Positions 18,150 through 26,907 are shown, counted from the first letter of the stretch. The stretch: DNA of 64,000 bases from Tunturibacter gelidoferens (GCF_040358255.1 NZ_CP132938.1:4960001-5024000); one strand, 5' to 3'. Notes: generated by a model not told the origin, from the letters alone. Numbers and translations are program-made.

Positions 18150-19250
18150 GTGAAAGCAAAACGGACCATCCCTATGGCATTGCTCATCGCGTTTGCGATG
18201 CAAGCCTTAGCCCAGCAGTCGCCGCCGGTCCCGGAGAGTTCGTCCCTGATCCTGACCAACGCGATTCCCCTTCCAAACGAGCCGGGCCGCATCGACCACT
18301 TCGCACTGGATCCTGCCGGCCGCGTGTTTGTGTGCATCGTCGGAAACGACAAGGTGGCAGTCGTTGAGACCTTTTCCGGCAAGGAGATCTACTCCATCTC
18401 TGTGCCTCGTCCGCAGGGTGCGGTGTATGTGCCCGAATTCGGCAAGCTGTTCGTGGGAAGCCGCGATGGCAAGCTCTTTATCTTCGACGGAACCAGCTAC
18501 AAACTCACTGGATCCATCAACTTCTTTGGCGATACGGACAACGTTCGCTACGACCAGGCAGCAAAGCGAGTTTATGTCGGCCATGGCGATGGTCCTGATG
18601 CCGGCATCGCAGCGGTCGACCCGCGCACGAACCAGCGGTTGGAGGAAGAGTACAAGCTTGGCGCGCATCCAGAATCCTTTCAGTTGGAGGCGTCAGGCCA
18701 ACGCATCTTTGTCAACCTGCCGGACCTCAAGCGAATCGATGTCATCGATCGCAAGGCCGGCTCCATTTCGAAATGGCCGATGACAAAATACCAGGACAAC
18801 TTCGCGATGGCGCTGGACGAGCGAGACCACCGCTTGTTTGTCGGGGCCAAGACGCCAGCGCGCCTTGTCGTGTTGGACACAAATACGGGCCAGGTGGTGG
18901 CCGCATTGCCCAGTGTCGCCGATAGTGACGACCTGTGGTACGACGCAGAGTACCGCCGTATCTATATGCCCGGAGGCCAGGGCTACATCAGTGTCTTCGA
19001 TCAGATAGGCCCCGACCGATACAAGCTGCTCGAGAAAGTTCCACCCTCCCTAGGCGCCCGCACGGCCTGCTATGCGGCCAAGATCGGCAAGAAAGGGGCC
19101 CACCGATTCTTCCTGGATGTCCCCGCGCGCTCCGGCCGGGACGCGGAACTCTGGATTTATCAGGCACAGGAGAGCGACCAGAGAAAGCTCCTGATGGTGC
19201 AGAGGCCGGAACAATGGCAGAGATGCGGGTGTCCCATCTCTCGATTCTGA
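18150..19250 (+). CDS. Exported beta-propeller protein (YncE/YVTN-like)
   Basis: A 366-residue exported protein. The start is GTG 18150, with GGAGG at 18139-18143, giving a short signal peptide (AKRTIPMALLIAFAMQALAQ). The rest consists of repeated propeller blades of the DHFALDPAGRVFVCIVGNDKVAVVE type, with later blades containing RIFVNLPDLKRIDVID and HRLFVGAKTPARLVVLD. Such proteins usually bind ligands or partner proteins in the periplasm; some are quinoprotein-like, but no catalytic residues are identifiable here. It is 20 bases after the molybdenum hydroxylase gene and is probably co-transcribed. Its job in the locus is unknown. Confidence 0.75.
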   Translation: MKAKRTIPMALLIAFAMQALAQQSPPVPESSSLILTNAIPLPNEPGRIDHFALDPAGRVFVCIVGNDKVAVVETFSGKEIYSISVPRPQGAVYVPEFGKLFVGSRDGKLFIFDGTSYKLTGSINFFGDTDNVRYDQAAKRVYVGHGDGPDAGIAAVDPRTNQRLEEEYKLGAHPESFQLEASGQRIFVNLPDLKRIDVIDRKAGSISKWPMTKYQDNFAMALDERDHRLFVGAKTPARLVVLDTNTGQVVAALPSVADSDDLWYDAEYRRIYMPGGQGYISVFDQIGPDRYKLLEKVPPSLGARTACYAAKIGKKGAHRFFLDVPARSGRDAELWIYQAQESDQRKLLMVQRPEQWQRCGCPISRF

Positions 19251-19328
19251 GACATGGGTTTTAGTCCGAGCCCACAAACGTTACACCCACGAGGAATCCG
19301 CTCTGATCCGCCTTGGCAACCGTCTGAT

Positions 19329-20942
19329 CTAAAGCGGATCCAATCCTGCATTCCGCACCATAGAGCGGAACATCCGTCGCGTTCGATCGGCCATCTCGAC
19401 CAGCGATCCGCACGTCGCAGCAGCAACATATCGATCCGGTCGAAGCATCATCACGACCGTGTCCTCGCCTTCTACAAAAGATGACATCGTTCCGTTCACG
19501 TCCCGCGCCACTTCGATCTCAGGGGAAGCGCCGGGGTCGGGATTGTAGATGCTTGGCAAAATGGCGAGCGGCCGAGGATCTTCGAGGCCGAAGTCGAGCT
19601 GGCAAGCCTCCTGCAATCGCTTCTGCGCATCCGGCCCATACGCGATCAGACGGCAGCTATCGCCCAATCGTTCGTCGAGGAGAATCTTCCGTCCGTCGCC
19701 AGTCTCCACCAGAGGCTGGGGCAGCATGCGGCCGACGAGCCTCCCTTGTCCGGACAGGTCGAAAAATCCGCTTTCGTAAAAGGGCTTTGGCTTGTACTTC
19801 ATCTGTGCGAAGTAGGCGTGCACCCGCGGTGCAAACCGCGTCATAAGGAACCCATTCTGAATGAGGAAGGCTTGCAAACGCGACCTGGGCGCGAAGATGC
19901 GGCCCATGTTGACGGCGAGCTGGATCAGCGCGAGCGCATGCGGCTTGCGCTCTTCAGAGTAAGTAAGCAATAGCCTTGGGCCAAGATCGCCCCGGACGAC
20001 CGCTGCCAACTTCCAGCCCAGGTTGTATGCGTCTCGCAGCCCACTGTTCAGGCCCTGCCCCGCGAATGGCGGAGAGAGATGTGCCGCATCGCCGGCTAGA
20101 AAGATGCGATCGGTGTTCCACGTATCGGCGCTCCGCGCATGGAAGACGTACACCTGCGCACGCACGACGGGCGAATCCTTGTCCGGGCCATGAGCGGTCA
20201 GCAGTCTGTGTACGAACTCAGGCTGGGTCGCCTCTGCATCATCTTCGCCGTCTCGCAGCATGAACTCGTATCGGCGAATGCCGCGAGGCCCGGGCAGTGT
20301 AATCAGCGGACGCTCAGGATCGCAAACGACCCGCGTCTGCCGCAGGCGCTCTTTGGTGCTCTCCAGGTCCACGATCAGCCAACGTTGCCGATAGGTGGAG
20401 CCGATCAGCTCCGCGCCGATGCGTTTGCGACAGAAGCTCTTTGCCCCGTCGCAGCCGACGACGTAAGCCGCCCGAACCCAGACATCTTCGCCGTTTTCCG
20501 AGCGCGCCCGAACCGCGACCGCATCGGCGCTCTCGTCGATCTCCTCCACCGTGTGCGAGAAGAGCAGAGTGACGTTCGTGAATCGTTTCGCACCCATCAG
20601 GAGAGTCGCTTCGAGCCGCGGCTGCGTGAACGCGTTGCGCCGAGGAAATCCATATTCGCGCGTGGTCGGCTCAACCCGGAGAAAGCAGCGGCCGCCAGCG
20701 GTGAAATAGTGCGACCCATAGTCGGCCGCCACATCACGCATTACCTCTTCCACCAAACCAATCGCCTGCATGGTGCGCAGCGACTCGTCGTCGATCGAAA
20801 CCGCGCGGGGGCTGCGGACGGTGCTTTCGTTGCGCTCCAGCACAACCACGCGCAATCCGGCACGACCTAGGATATTCGCCAGCGTGAGCCCGGTGGGACC
20901 CGCGCCGATGATCGCTACATCGCACTCAAGTTCACGATCCAT
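19329..20942 (-). CDS. FAD-dependent aromatic hydroxylase (MhpA / PheA class A flavoprotein monooxygenase)
   Basis: A 537-residue group A flavin monooxygenase. The N-terminal dinucleotide fold IIGAGPTGLTLANILGRAG, the mid-region VVGCDGAKSF (DG motif) and RIFLAGDAAHLSPPFAGQG (GD motif, FAD ribityl binding) are all present, followed by a thioredoxin-like C-terminal part. The start is ATG 20942; longer N-terminal extensions would overlap the IclR gene. The best architectural match is 3-(3-hydroxyphenyl)propionate hydroxylase, which makes catechols for extradiol cleavage. It is the last gene of the leftward module, 4 bases after the IclR gene, and would supply the diol to the VOC dioxygenase. The ring substrate is inferred to be a monohydroxylated aromatic acid. 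Confidence 0.85.
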   Translation of the reverse strand: MDRELECDVAIIGAGPTGLTLANILGRAGLRVVVLERNESTVRSPRAVSIDDESLRTMQAIGLVEEVMRDVAADYGSHYFTAGGRCFLRVEPTTREYGFPRRNAFTQPRLEATLLMGAKRFTNVTLLFSHTVEEIDESADAVAVRARSENGEDVWVRAAYVVGCDGAKSFCRKRIGAELIGSTYRQRWLIVDLESTKERLRQTRVVCDPERPLITLPGPRGIRRYEFMLRDGEDDAEATQPEFVHRLLTAHGPDKDSPVVRAQVYVFHARSADTWNTDRIFLAGDAAHLSPPFAGQGLNSGLRDAYNLGWKLAAVVRGDLGPRLLLTYSEERKPHALALIQLAVNMGRIFAPRSRLQAFLIQNGFLMTRFAPRVHAYFAQMKYKPKPFYESGFFDLSGQGRLVGRMLPQPLVETGDGRKILLDERLGDSCRLIAYGPDAQKRLQEACQLDFGLEDPRPLAILPSIYNPDPGASPEIEVARDVNGTMSSFVEGEDTVVMMLRPDRYVAAATCGSLVEMADRTRRMFRSMVRNAGLDPL

Positions 20943-20946
20943 CCCT

Positions 20947-21732
20947 TTATCCAAGATTGTCTGCGGGCTCACCCGGCGAAACGGCAGGAACACGCCGTCC
21001 CAATTGTTCTTTCGCCAGCGCCACCGACGAGACCAGCAGAAGAACGAGGCGGCGTTCGAGAGACTCATCGAACGAGACTTCTTCAATCATGATGCTGAGA
21101 CTCGCGACGAGCGCCTGTTCCGCAAGAAACACCGGCACGGCCACGCCCACAATCCCGCGGTCGACCTCTCCATGCGAGACGCAGTAGCCGTTCCTCCGAA
21201 TCGCCGCCAGTTCGCTGCGGAAGTTAGCTTCATTCGCCGCCGCGATCTGATCGGAAGGCTTGGCGGCCAGCAGCTTCGTCAGTCGCCGTGCGGTCAGTTG
21301 CGCGAGGATAACTTTCGACGTTGCGCCCCGGGTCAACGGCCGCGGGCGTCCGCGCTCGTAGCTTGTGTGCACGGAGCTGCCGGAGTTGCGCGCGTCGGCG
21401 ACGCACATTACCGTATCGCCGTAGAGACGCGCCAGCACGCTGACACACGGAACGCCAACCTGCTGCACAAGCTCGGAGAGCATCGGTCCGATCAGCTGCA
21501 CCATCGGGTCCGTCAACCGCGCACGGCGGTCGAACTCCACAAACGCGGCACCCAGCCGGTAGTGCCCTTCGTAGGCAAGCTCAAGCATATTCACGCGCGT
21601 CAGTTCCCGCACCGTCCGGTACACCGTGCTCGCGGGCACACCGACCGCGAGCGCTATCGCCTGCACGGTCCAGACGCTCTTCTCTTCGGAAAAGAGCGTG
21701 AGAACGCTGAAGTATCGATCAATTCCAGACAT
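20947..21732 (-). CDS. IclR-family transcriptional regulator
   Basis: A 261-residue regulator with an N-terminal helix-turn-helix (SVWTVQAIALAVGVPASTVYRTVRE; about residues 18-42) and the C-terminal IclR effector domain (RPLTRGATSKVILAQL; GYCVSHGEVDRGIVGVAVPV). IclR proteins often control aromatic degradation and sense a pathway intermediate. Start ATG 21732 overlaps the end of the FAH gene by 14 bases, and its stop is 4 bases before the hydroxylase ATG. The regulator therefore lies inside the operon rather than divergently, which implies feedback through its own transcript. The likely target is the intergenic region 24260-24497. Confidence 0.88.
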   Translation of the reverse strand: MSGIDRYFSVLTLFSEEKSVWTVQAIALAVGVPASTVYRTVRELTRVNMLELAYEGHYRLGAAFVEFDRRARLTDPMVQLIGPMLSELVQQVGVPCVSVLARLYGDTVMCVADARNSGSSVHTSYERGRPRPLTRGATSKVILAQLTARRLTKLLAAKPSDQIAAANEANFRSELAAIRRNGYCVSHGEVDRGIVGVAVPVFLAEQALVASLSIMIEEVSFDESLERRLVLLLVSSVALAKEQLGRRVPAVSPGEPADNLG

Positions 21733-22597
21733 GACTGGAGCCTGTTTCCGGCTCTCGTTCAATCGTGTTACGGAGTGTCCCAAGCCCTTCGATCGTTACT
21801 TCGACTCGATCGCCAGCTTTCATGAAGATCTGCGGCTCTCGCTTGAACCCCACACCGCCGGGAGTGCCGGTCGCGATGACATCCCCCGGCGAAAGCCTCG
21901 TGAAGGCAGTCAGATAGGCAATGATGCGCGGAATCGAAAAGATCATGTCTCCGAGCTCTGCCTCCTGCATGACCGTTTCGTTCAGCAGCGTCTCGATGCG
22001 CTTGTTTTCGAGCGGTCCGGCCTCTTCCAGCGTCAGAAGCGAAGGACCGAAGGCGCCGGTGCGAGGAAAGTTCTTCCCCGGCGTGAACTGCGTTGTATGC
22101 CGCTGCCAGTCCCGAAGCGTCGCATCGTTGAAGATCGCAAATCCACCCACCAACTCCATCGCGTCTCCCTCTTTCACCCGAAAGCCGGACCTGCCGATTA
22201 CCACCGCCAGCTCCCCTTCATAGTCCAATGCGGCCGAGTTCGGCGGCAAGACGATCGGCGTATCGTGTCCGGTCAGTGTGTCGGCGAAGCGTGTGAAGAT
22301 CGCCGGATTCTCAGTGGCGGCTCTTCCGGTCTCCACCCGATGCTCTTCGTAGTTCAGCCCCACACACAGTATCTTGCCGGGGTTCGGAATCACCGGCAGA
22401 TAGGTGAACTGGCCGAAGGCGTAATCGGTTGTGTTTGCCTTTGGAATCGATGGAAGAAGACCAAGCCCTTCGGCCGCCACCAACGACTTCAAGTCCGGCA
22501 GAACAGCGCCGATGCGAACTCCGAGATCGAATACGCCGTCCTGTCGCAGAATCCCGTAGCTGGCCCGACTCGATGCTTCAAATGTAATAAATGCCAC
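21719..22597 (-). CDS. Fumarylacetoacetate hydrolase (FAH) family protein
   Basis: A 292-residue member of the FAH superfamily. Diagnostic blocks are VIPNPGKILCVGLNYEEH, LDYEGELAVVIGR (a metal-binding glutamate pair), FNDATLRDWQRHT and LSPGDVIATGTPGGVGF. Family enzymes hydrolyse or decarboxylate ring-fission products (acylpyruvase, 2-hydroxyhexadienedioate decarboxylase/isomerase, fumarylpyruvate hydrolase). GTG 22597 is the best start, with AGGGGA six bases before it; an upstream ATG would overlap the dioxygenase gene by 58 bases. It is placed directly after the extradiol dioxygenase, so it probably acts on the meta-cleavage product. Confidence 0.88.
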   Translation of the reverse strand: MAFITFEASSRASYGILRQDGVFDLGVRIGAVLPDLKSLVAAEGLGLLPSIPKANTTDYAFGQFTYLPVIPNPGKILCVGLNYEEHRVETGRAATENPAIFTRFADTLTGHDTPIVLPPNSAALDYEGELAVVIGRSGFRVKEGDAMELVGGFAIFNDATLRDWQRHTTQFTPGKNFPRTGAFGPSLLTLEEAGPLENKRIETLLNETVMQEAELGDMIFSIPRIIAYLTAFTRLSPGDVIATGTPGGVGFKREPQIFMKAGDRVEVTIEGLGTLRNTIEREPETGSSHVWN

Positions 22598-22611
22598 GTT
22601 GATCCCCTTTT

Positions 22612-23451
22612 CTACGCTCTCAGAATGCCGCGTCCCCAAAGATTGACTGTGCGCTCCGCATGAGGCCATGTCTTGACCGGACGATCGTGCACGACCTCCA
22701 ATTCCGCCGAGATTTCGATCCAGTTGCCGTCCGGATCGACGATAAAAATAAACAGATTATTGCCCGGCCCATGTCTGCCAGGACCCCACATCAGCGAGAT
22801 GCCCTTGCTGGCCAGATGATCCGCCCAGTCGCGGATCGTATCCCACTCGCCAGCCTCATACGAGTGGTGGTCGACCCCCTGGCGATCCTGAAAGAAGCAG
22901 GCCAGGTTGTGATGTTCATGATTGCCTCGCATGAAGGATGTCATCAGCTTCCCATCGTCGCGGATAACCCGGTCCGAAACCCCAAAGCCCAACTTGCCCG
23001 AGTAAAACTCCTCGATCGCCTCGATGTTTCGCGAAGCCAGCGTGAGATGTTGCAACGGTCCGCGAATTCCCTTCGGTATCGCTGCAGAAGTACGTGCAAG
23101 TCCAAAGTGGAGAATGTTCCCATCCGGATCGATTACCGCGAAAGCATCCGTCTCGAACAACCGGCTGCCCACCGTACGCGGTTGCAACTCCATCCGCTCG
23201 GCGAGTTCGCGGAGGCCGGTGAGCGCTTCCGCATCGCGGACGGCGAAGCCTGCACAGGCAAGCCTCTTCGCCTCGCCGGTAGAGAGGAGAACTCGCCGCC
23301 CGGGCCCTGCCGCCAACCGGAGATCCTCAGCGAGAAGCTCGACGTTCATATCCATCACGTCTGCATAAAACGCTGCAAGGCGCTCCGGCTGCGGTGTTGT
23401 GAAGTGCAGGTGGTGCAGGTACGCGGAGGCTTGAAGCGCCGTAAGGGACAT
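22612..23451 (-). CDS. Extradiol ring-cleavage dioxygenase, VOC (type I) family
   Basis: A 279-residue two-domain vicinal-oxygen-chelate protein. The C-terminal domain carries the likely Fe(II) ligands: His in LQHLTLAS, His in QGVDHHSYE and Glu in NWIEISAE. The N-terminal domain (HHLHFTTPQPERLAAFYADV) is the structural repeat. It resembles 2,3-dihydroxybiphenyl/catechol 2,3-dioxygenases, which insert both atoms of oxygen next to a catechol diol. Start ATG 23451 removes a non-homologous N-terminal extension. Its neighbours, a flavin hydroxylase that would make the diol and an FAH hydrolase that would process the product, give a coherent meta-cleavage route. The catechol substrate is not known. 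Confidence 0.85.
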   Translation of the reverse strand: MSLTALQASAYLHHLHFTTPQPERLAAFYADVMDMNVELLAEDLRLAAGPGRRVLLSTGEAKRLACAGFAVRDAEALTGLRELAERMELQPRTVGSRLFETDAFAVIDPDGNILHFGLARTSAAIPKGIRGPLQHLTLASRNIEAIEEFYSGKLGFGVSDRVIRDDGKLMTSFMRGNHEHHNLACFFQDRQGVDHHSYEAGEWDTIRDWADHLASKGISLMWGPGRHGPGNNLFIFIVDPDGNWIEISAELEVVHDRPVKTWPHAERTVNLWGRGILRA

Positions 23452-23521
23452 GATGGGTTTCCAGAATGACTGTTCTTCAATGACCAAAATCTTGATTGAA
23501 CCTGCGACTCACAGCGATGAG

Positions 23522-24259
23522 CTACGTGTAGATGGAGCGGTGCCGCTCCGCCTCCCACAGCCACAGGTCCCACGCACGATCCATCTGCCGCTCGTTCGTT
23601 ATTGCTGCCGCAGCGGCCTCTTCTGCGGTAAGGTAAGTGACCTCGCCAAGCTGAAGCGCGTCTGCTTGAATGCGCGCATTCATCTCCAGGTACACGGCTC
23701 GAAACACCGCTTGTCTTAGGTTCTCTCCAACTACGGTCGAGCCGTGACCGCGCAGCAGCACAGCCACGTGCTGTTTGAGGCATCGCGAAAGCGCAGCGCC
23801 AAGCCGGGAATCTCGAATGAGCAGGTCGGTCGAATCCCCTGCGTCCTCACGAATCTCGTAAACGGGCGTGCTCTCCCCCAAAAATCCGGCAAGATGGTAC
23901 ACCGGGCGAATCGTCGCGCTCTTTACGACAGAAAACGGGATCACGGCGGGCGAGTGGCTATGAACCACCGCCATTACATCCGGCCGGGCACGGTAGACCT
24001 CACTATGGATGAATCGTTCAATATAGCTGGGCCGCGTGTCATCCCGGACTTCCCTGCCCTCCAGGTCATAGGTCAGGATGTCTCCCGAAGCCACGAGCGC
24101 GGGCGCCATACTCCGGGACAACAGAAACCTGGCTGGGTCAATGGCGTGACGAACACTCACGTGCCCAAAGCCGTCCACAACCCCGCGCGCGAAGAGAACG
24201 TGGTTGGCCGCAACCAGCTCTTTGACCTGTCCTGCGATCCTTTCGTCTGAATTGTCCAT
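23522..24259 (-). CDS. Class II aldolase/adducin family protein
   Basis: A 245-residue zinc-dependent fuculose-aldolase-like protein. Zinc ligands are visible in VVHSHSPAV (two histidines) and LLRGHGSTVVG (third histidine), with FIHSEVYRARPDV in between. Members include sugar-phosphate aldolases and also decarboxylase/dehydratase-like enzymes in aromatic clusters; the gallate and hydroxy-amino-acid pathways contain such proteins. It is the first gene of the leftward module, 70 bases before the dioxygenase gene. A role in aldol cleavage or decarboxylation of a ring-derived acid is inferred; sugar metabolism is less likely in this setting. Confidence 0.85.
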   Translation of the reverse strand: MDNSDERIAGQVKELVAANHVLFARGVVDGFGHVSVRHAIDPARFLLSRSMAPALVASGDILTYDLEGREVRDDTRPSYIERFIHSEVYRARPDVMAVVHSHSPAVIPFSVVKSATIRPVYHLAGFLGESTPVYEIREDAGDSTDLLIRDSRLGAALSRCLKQHVAVLLRGHGSTVVGENLRQAVFRAVYLEMNARIQADALQLGEVTYLTAEEAAAAAITNERQMDRAWDLWLWEAERHRSIYT

Positions 24260-24497
24260 GGATCCATGTTCGCACAGATCTCATTTTTTGATAATCATTC
24301 ATATCATTTTTATCTACATATACGAAATTTGCTAATATAGACGTCGAAGTAGGCAGATTGCACTCAGAAATTTCTGAGCTGTTCGGAAGAATGGACTCAA
24401 GAAAAATGGCTCATTAGAGCGAGTGTCTTCCGACGAGAATCCGAACCTCCGCTCCGCCTATCATGCTTTCAAAATCTTCTTCAAATCAAGGTGCCGA
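24260..24497. promoter_or_regulatory. AT-rich divergent intergenic region
   Basis: This stretch separates the leftward meta-cleavage module from the rightward amidohydrolase. It is markedly AT-rich around 24280-24340 compared with the genes. An extended -10 candidate, TGCTAATAT (24330-24338), faces right, but no good -35 partner is seen. The GATAA...TTATC arms around 24290-24313 could form an operator for the IclR protein. These are candidates only. Confidence 0.4.
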
Positions 24498-25460
24498 ATG
24501 ACGCAAAAACTCGACTGCCCAGTGATCGCGATCGAAGAGCACTATTGGGACGCGGAACTCGCATCTCACTTCTCCGGCTCGGAAGGATCTCGATCCGGCC
24601 GGATCGAAGAGAGGCTCCGCGATTTCGGCGGCGACCGCATCGCCGACATGGACTCGGCCGGCATCGACCTGTGCGTGTTGTCGCACGGCTCACCCTCCGC
24701 ACAGAAGTTGTCCGCGGAGATCGCGGTTCCGCTCGTCGAACGAGTGAACGACCGGCTTGCCGCGGCGCTCGCAGCCAACCCCCGCTTCGCGGCGTTCGCG
24801 GCGCTGCCGACCATCCTGCCCGAAGCAGCAGCCGACGAGCTCGAGCGCTGTGTTGCCATGGGCTTCAAGGGCGCGATGGTCCACGGCATGACCGGCGGCG
24901 AGTTTCTCGACCTCAAAAAATTCCACCCCATCTATGCCCGCGCCGAAAAGCTGAATGTGGCCATCTACATGCATCCATCGCTGCCGCACCCGGCGGTCAT
25001 CGAGGCTTACTACAAGGATTACCTCGCCGACTTCCCGATGCTGGCCCGGCCTGCCTGGGGATACGGTGTAGAGGCGGGAACCCAGGGGCTGCGGATGGTC
25101 CTATCCGGCGTCTTCGAGCGCTACCCGAAGCTCAAGATCATTCTCGGGCATCTGGGCGAGACCTTGCCGTTTCAGCTCTGGCGCATCGACCAGGCCCTGT
25201 CCCGCTCCGGACAAAAATCGGTCCACTTCCGCGAGGTATTCACCAACAACTTCTGGATCACCACCAGCGGTTTCTTCTCGACGCCCGCGCTGCTCTGTTG
25301 TGTGCAGGAGATCGGGGCCGAACGAATCCTGTTCAGCGTCGATTGGCCATTCATCTCAGACAGCAAGCCCGCCGTCGACTGGATGAAAGGCGTCCCGCTC
25401 CCGGCAACGGACAAAGCGAAGATCCTGAGCGGCAATGCCAGCTCGCTCCTCAAACTGTAG
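24498..25460 (+). CDS. Amidohydrolase 2 family metal-dependent decarboxylase-like protein
   Basis: A 320-residue TIM-barrel amidohydrolase of the gamma-resorcylate / 2,3-dihydroxybenzoate / ACMS decarboxylase group. The N-terminal metal motif AIEEHYW (Glu14, His16 region), MHPSLPHP, GHLGETLPF and the metal-binding aspartate in FSVDWPF are all present and in order. These enzymes remove a carboxylate non-oxidatively from hydroxybenzoates. Start ATG 24498 follows AAGG by six bases; the longer in-frame extension has no family similarity. It is divergent from the meta-cleavage module and could supply its phenolic substrate by decarboxylation. The actual hydroxybenzoate is unknown. Confidence 0.86.
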   Translation: MTQKLDCPVIAIEEHYWDAELASHFSGSEGSRSGRIEERLRDFGGDRIADMDSAGIDLCVLSHGSPSAQKLSAEIAVPLVERVNDRLAAALAANPRFAAFAALPTILPEAAADELERCVAMGFKGAMVHGMTGGEFLDLKKFHPIYARAEKLNVAIYMHPSLPHPAVIEAYYKDYLADFPMLARPAWGYGVEAGTQGLRMVLSGVFERYPKLKIILGHLGETLPFQLWRIDQALSRSGQKSVHFREVFTNNFWITTSGFFSTPALLCCVQEIGAERILFSVDWPFISDSKPAVDWMKGVPLPATDKAKILSGNASSLLKL

Positions 25461-25486
25461 TGGGGAATGATCGGATTCGCGCGACG

Positions 25487-26302
25487 TCATCCGTCGCAGG
25501 CTGGCTGCATCGCAGTCTCTCGTTTTTCAAGCAGCAGTTCGGCGGTGATCTCCCACATGCGGACGATATAATCCCTCGCGTCGTAGCGCGAGCGCTTGCC
25601 TACCTCGAATGGCTCTGCGAAATCGTGGCAAAGATCAAGGAGCTACCAACCGAGGACCTTGATTTCCTCTAAGTAGGTGTGACGAAATGCATAGTTAAAC
25701 ACGAGCGCTGCCAATGCCTCATCCGTCACAATCGCCCGACCGCCATCTTCGACTTTGTCTGTTTGTTTGTCGCTCTTTCTCTTGCGCTTCATCAAAGCCC
25801 TAATCACCGGAGACCAGCCCAACAGTGCGGCGCAGGTCATGTGAAGGATGTCATGGAAACGGTAGCCGTCAGCCTCGTAGGAATTGTCGTTTAGCTTCGC
25901 TCCCAGCCGCTCTCCATCGATGAAGACTTCCACCTTCGATACTCCGTCCTCTACGGAAGCAACAAACTGCGCTGTGAAGAGGCGCGGTAATTGCTCCCCA
26001 GGGGGGAAGTGTTCATCGAAATCCACCCAGTCGTCTTCACCTGTCGGCAACCATCTCGAAGTCGTCTTCTCAAGATTGTGAACAGCGATGTCTTCAAGCG
26101 ATAGGTCTTCCAACTTTGCAATTGCTGTGAGATACCAAAGAATATCGCCCAGCTCTTCTTTGACTTTCTCTCGAAATCCGGTGAACTGATCGCCGTCTCG
26201 CAGTCTCTTCTTATACAGCGTGTGGATCGAGCCGGTTTCTCCCGCAAGGCCGTAGAGTGCGACGGTCACAGGATTTTGCGTACCGAGGCGGTTTGTATCC
26301 AT
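25487..26302 (-). pseudogene. MazG-like pyrophosphohydrolase with internal amber codon
   Basis: The N-terminal 75 residues match MazG-type nucleotide pyrophosphohydrolases: GLAGETGSIH then EKVKEELGDILWYLTAIAKL, with the EE...E..D metal-binding pattern intact. A second helical domain follows. TAG at 25643-25645 ends the frame after 219 codons. The same frame stays open for 51 more codons to TGA at 25487, and that tail (DFAEPFEVGKRSRYDARDY and WEITAELLLEK) reads as real protein of the kind expected after this domain. The simplest view is a nonsense mutation in a longer gene; readthrough is conceivable. It is convergent with the amidohydrolase gene and marks the start of the accessory region. 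Confidence 0.6.
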
Positions 26303-26321
26303 AGCTCGCTTTTGATAATCG

Positions 26322-26564
26322 TCAAATCGCCTCAGTGGCCTCCTGAAATGGAGCGATCAGTTCGGGTTCTTCTACTTTGGCTACAAGCGCAACGCAACTC
26401 AACGCCGTTAGCTCTAGTCCCATTTCGAAAGCCACAAAGCGACCTAGATGGATTAGACCAAGATAATTTCCATATGCGCGGGCCCAGAGATAATGCATCG
26501 GATAGAGCCGGAAATGCGAAGTCCGTTCCTGCCCTCCGGTATAAATGCCAACTGCTGCATGCAT
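26322..26564 (-). CDS. Small hypothetical protein
   Basis: An 80-codon frame ending 19 bases before the MazG-like start on the same strand. The product has a plausible hydrophobic centre (LGLIHLGRFVAFEMGLELTALSCVALVAKV) and an acidic C-terminus. No family is recognised and there is no strong ribosome site. It may be a real partner of the MazG-like gene, a fragment, or chance. Confidence 0.3.
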   Translation of the reverse strand: MHAAVGIYTGGQERTSHFRLYPMHYLWARAYGNYLGLIHLGRFVAFEMGLELTALSCVALVAKVEEPELIAPFQEATEAI

Positions 26565-26803
26565 GGAAAGCCCTGAAAGGGGGTAGCGTTGAGGTCGACA
26601 TCCGGCGCCAGAATGCCGCAGTGGAGAGCTGATCGCCGGCGAATACCGCCGCGGTAAGCTGAAATTACAAACTCGAGCTGATTAAACGCAGACTCCGAGG
26701 GTTGAGGGTAGCCAATCAGTCGCTGGCCTTGTTTTGGTGTGCCTCTTCGCCAGCTTCTTTTTGTGGCTGGCGCACGGCTTCGCGTGGGCGATGATCCCAG
26801 TGT

Positions 26804-26885
26804 AATCCGCAGAGTGGTATAAAAACACCATCAAGAAGGCGACGAAGCGAAGTACATCCAGTTCTGGGTGGAAGTAGGAACGCAT
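26804..26885 (-). pseudogene. Acyltransferase 3 (OafA/YrhL-like) N-terminal remnant
   Basis: Starting at ATG 26885, with AGGAG correctly placed 9 bases upstream, the product begins YFHPELDVLRFVAFLMVFLYHS. This is the unmistakable first helix of membrane O-acyltransferases, including the histidine that ends it. Similarity then stops abruptly and the frame runs out at 26682 without further membrane helices. The gene lies 22 bases after the GH13 gene on the same strand and was truncated by a rearrangement. No function remains. Confidence 0.7.
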
Positions 26886-26907
26886 TGCTCCGTCTCCTAA
26901 AGTTGTT

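Noticed and set aside
24491..25672. 393-codon plus-strand frame over the amidohydrolase
   Set aside because: Arginine-rich composition and complete overlap with a gene that has intact metal-binding motifs; a shadow frame.
26690..26815. Plus-strand hydrophobic frame (AGLVLVCLFASFFLWLAHGF)
   Set aside because: It has no start or ribosome site and is short; it may be chance in the antisense of the acyltransferase remnant region.
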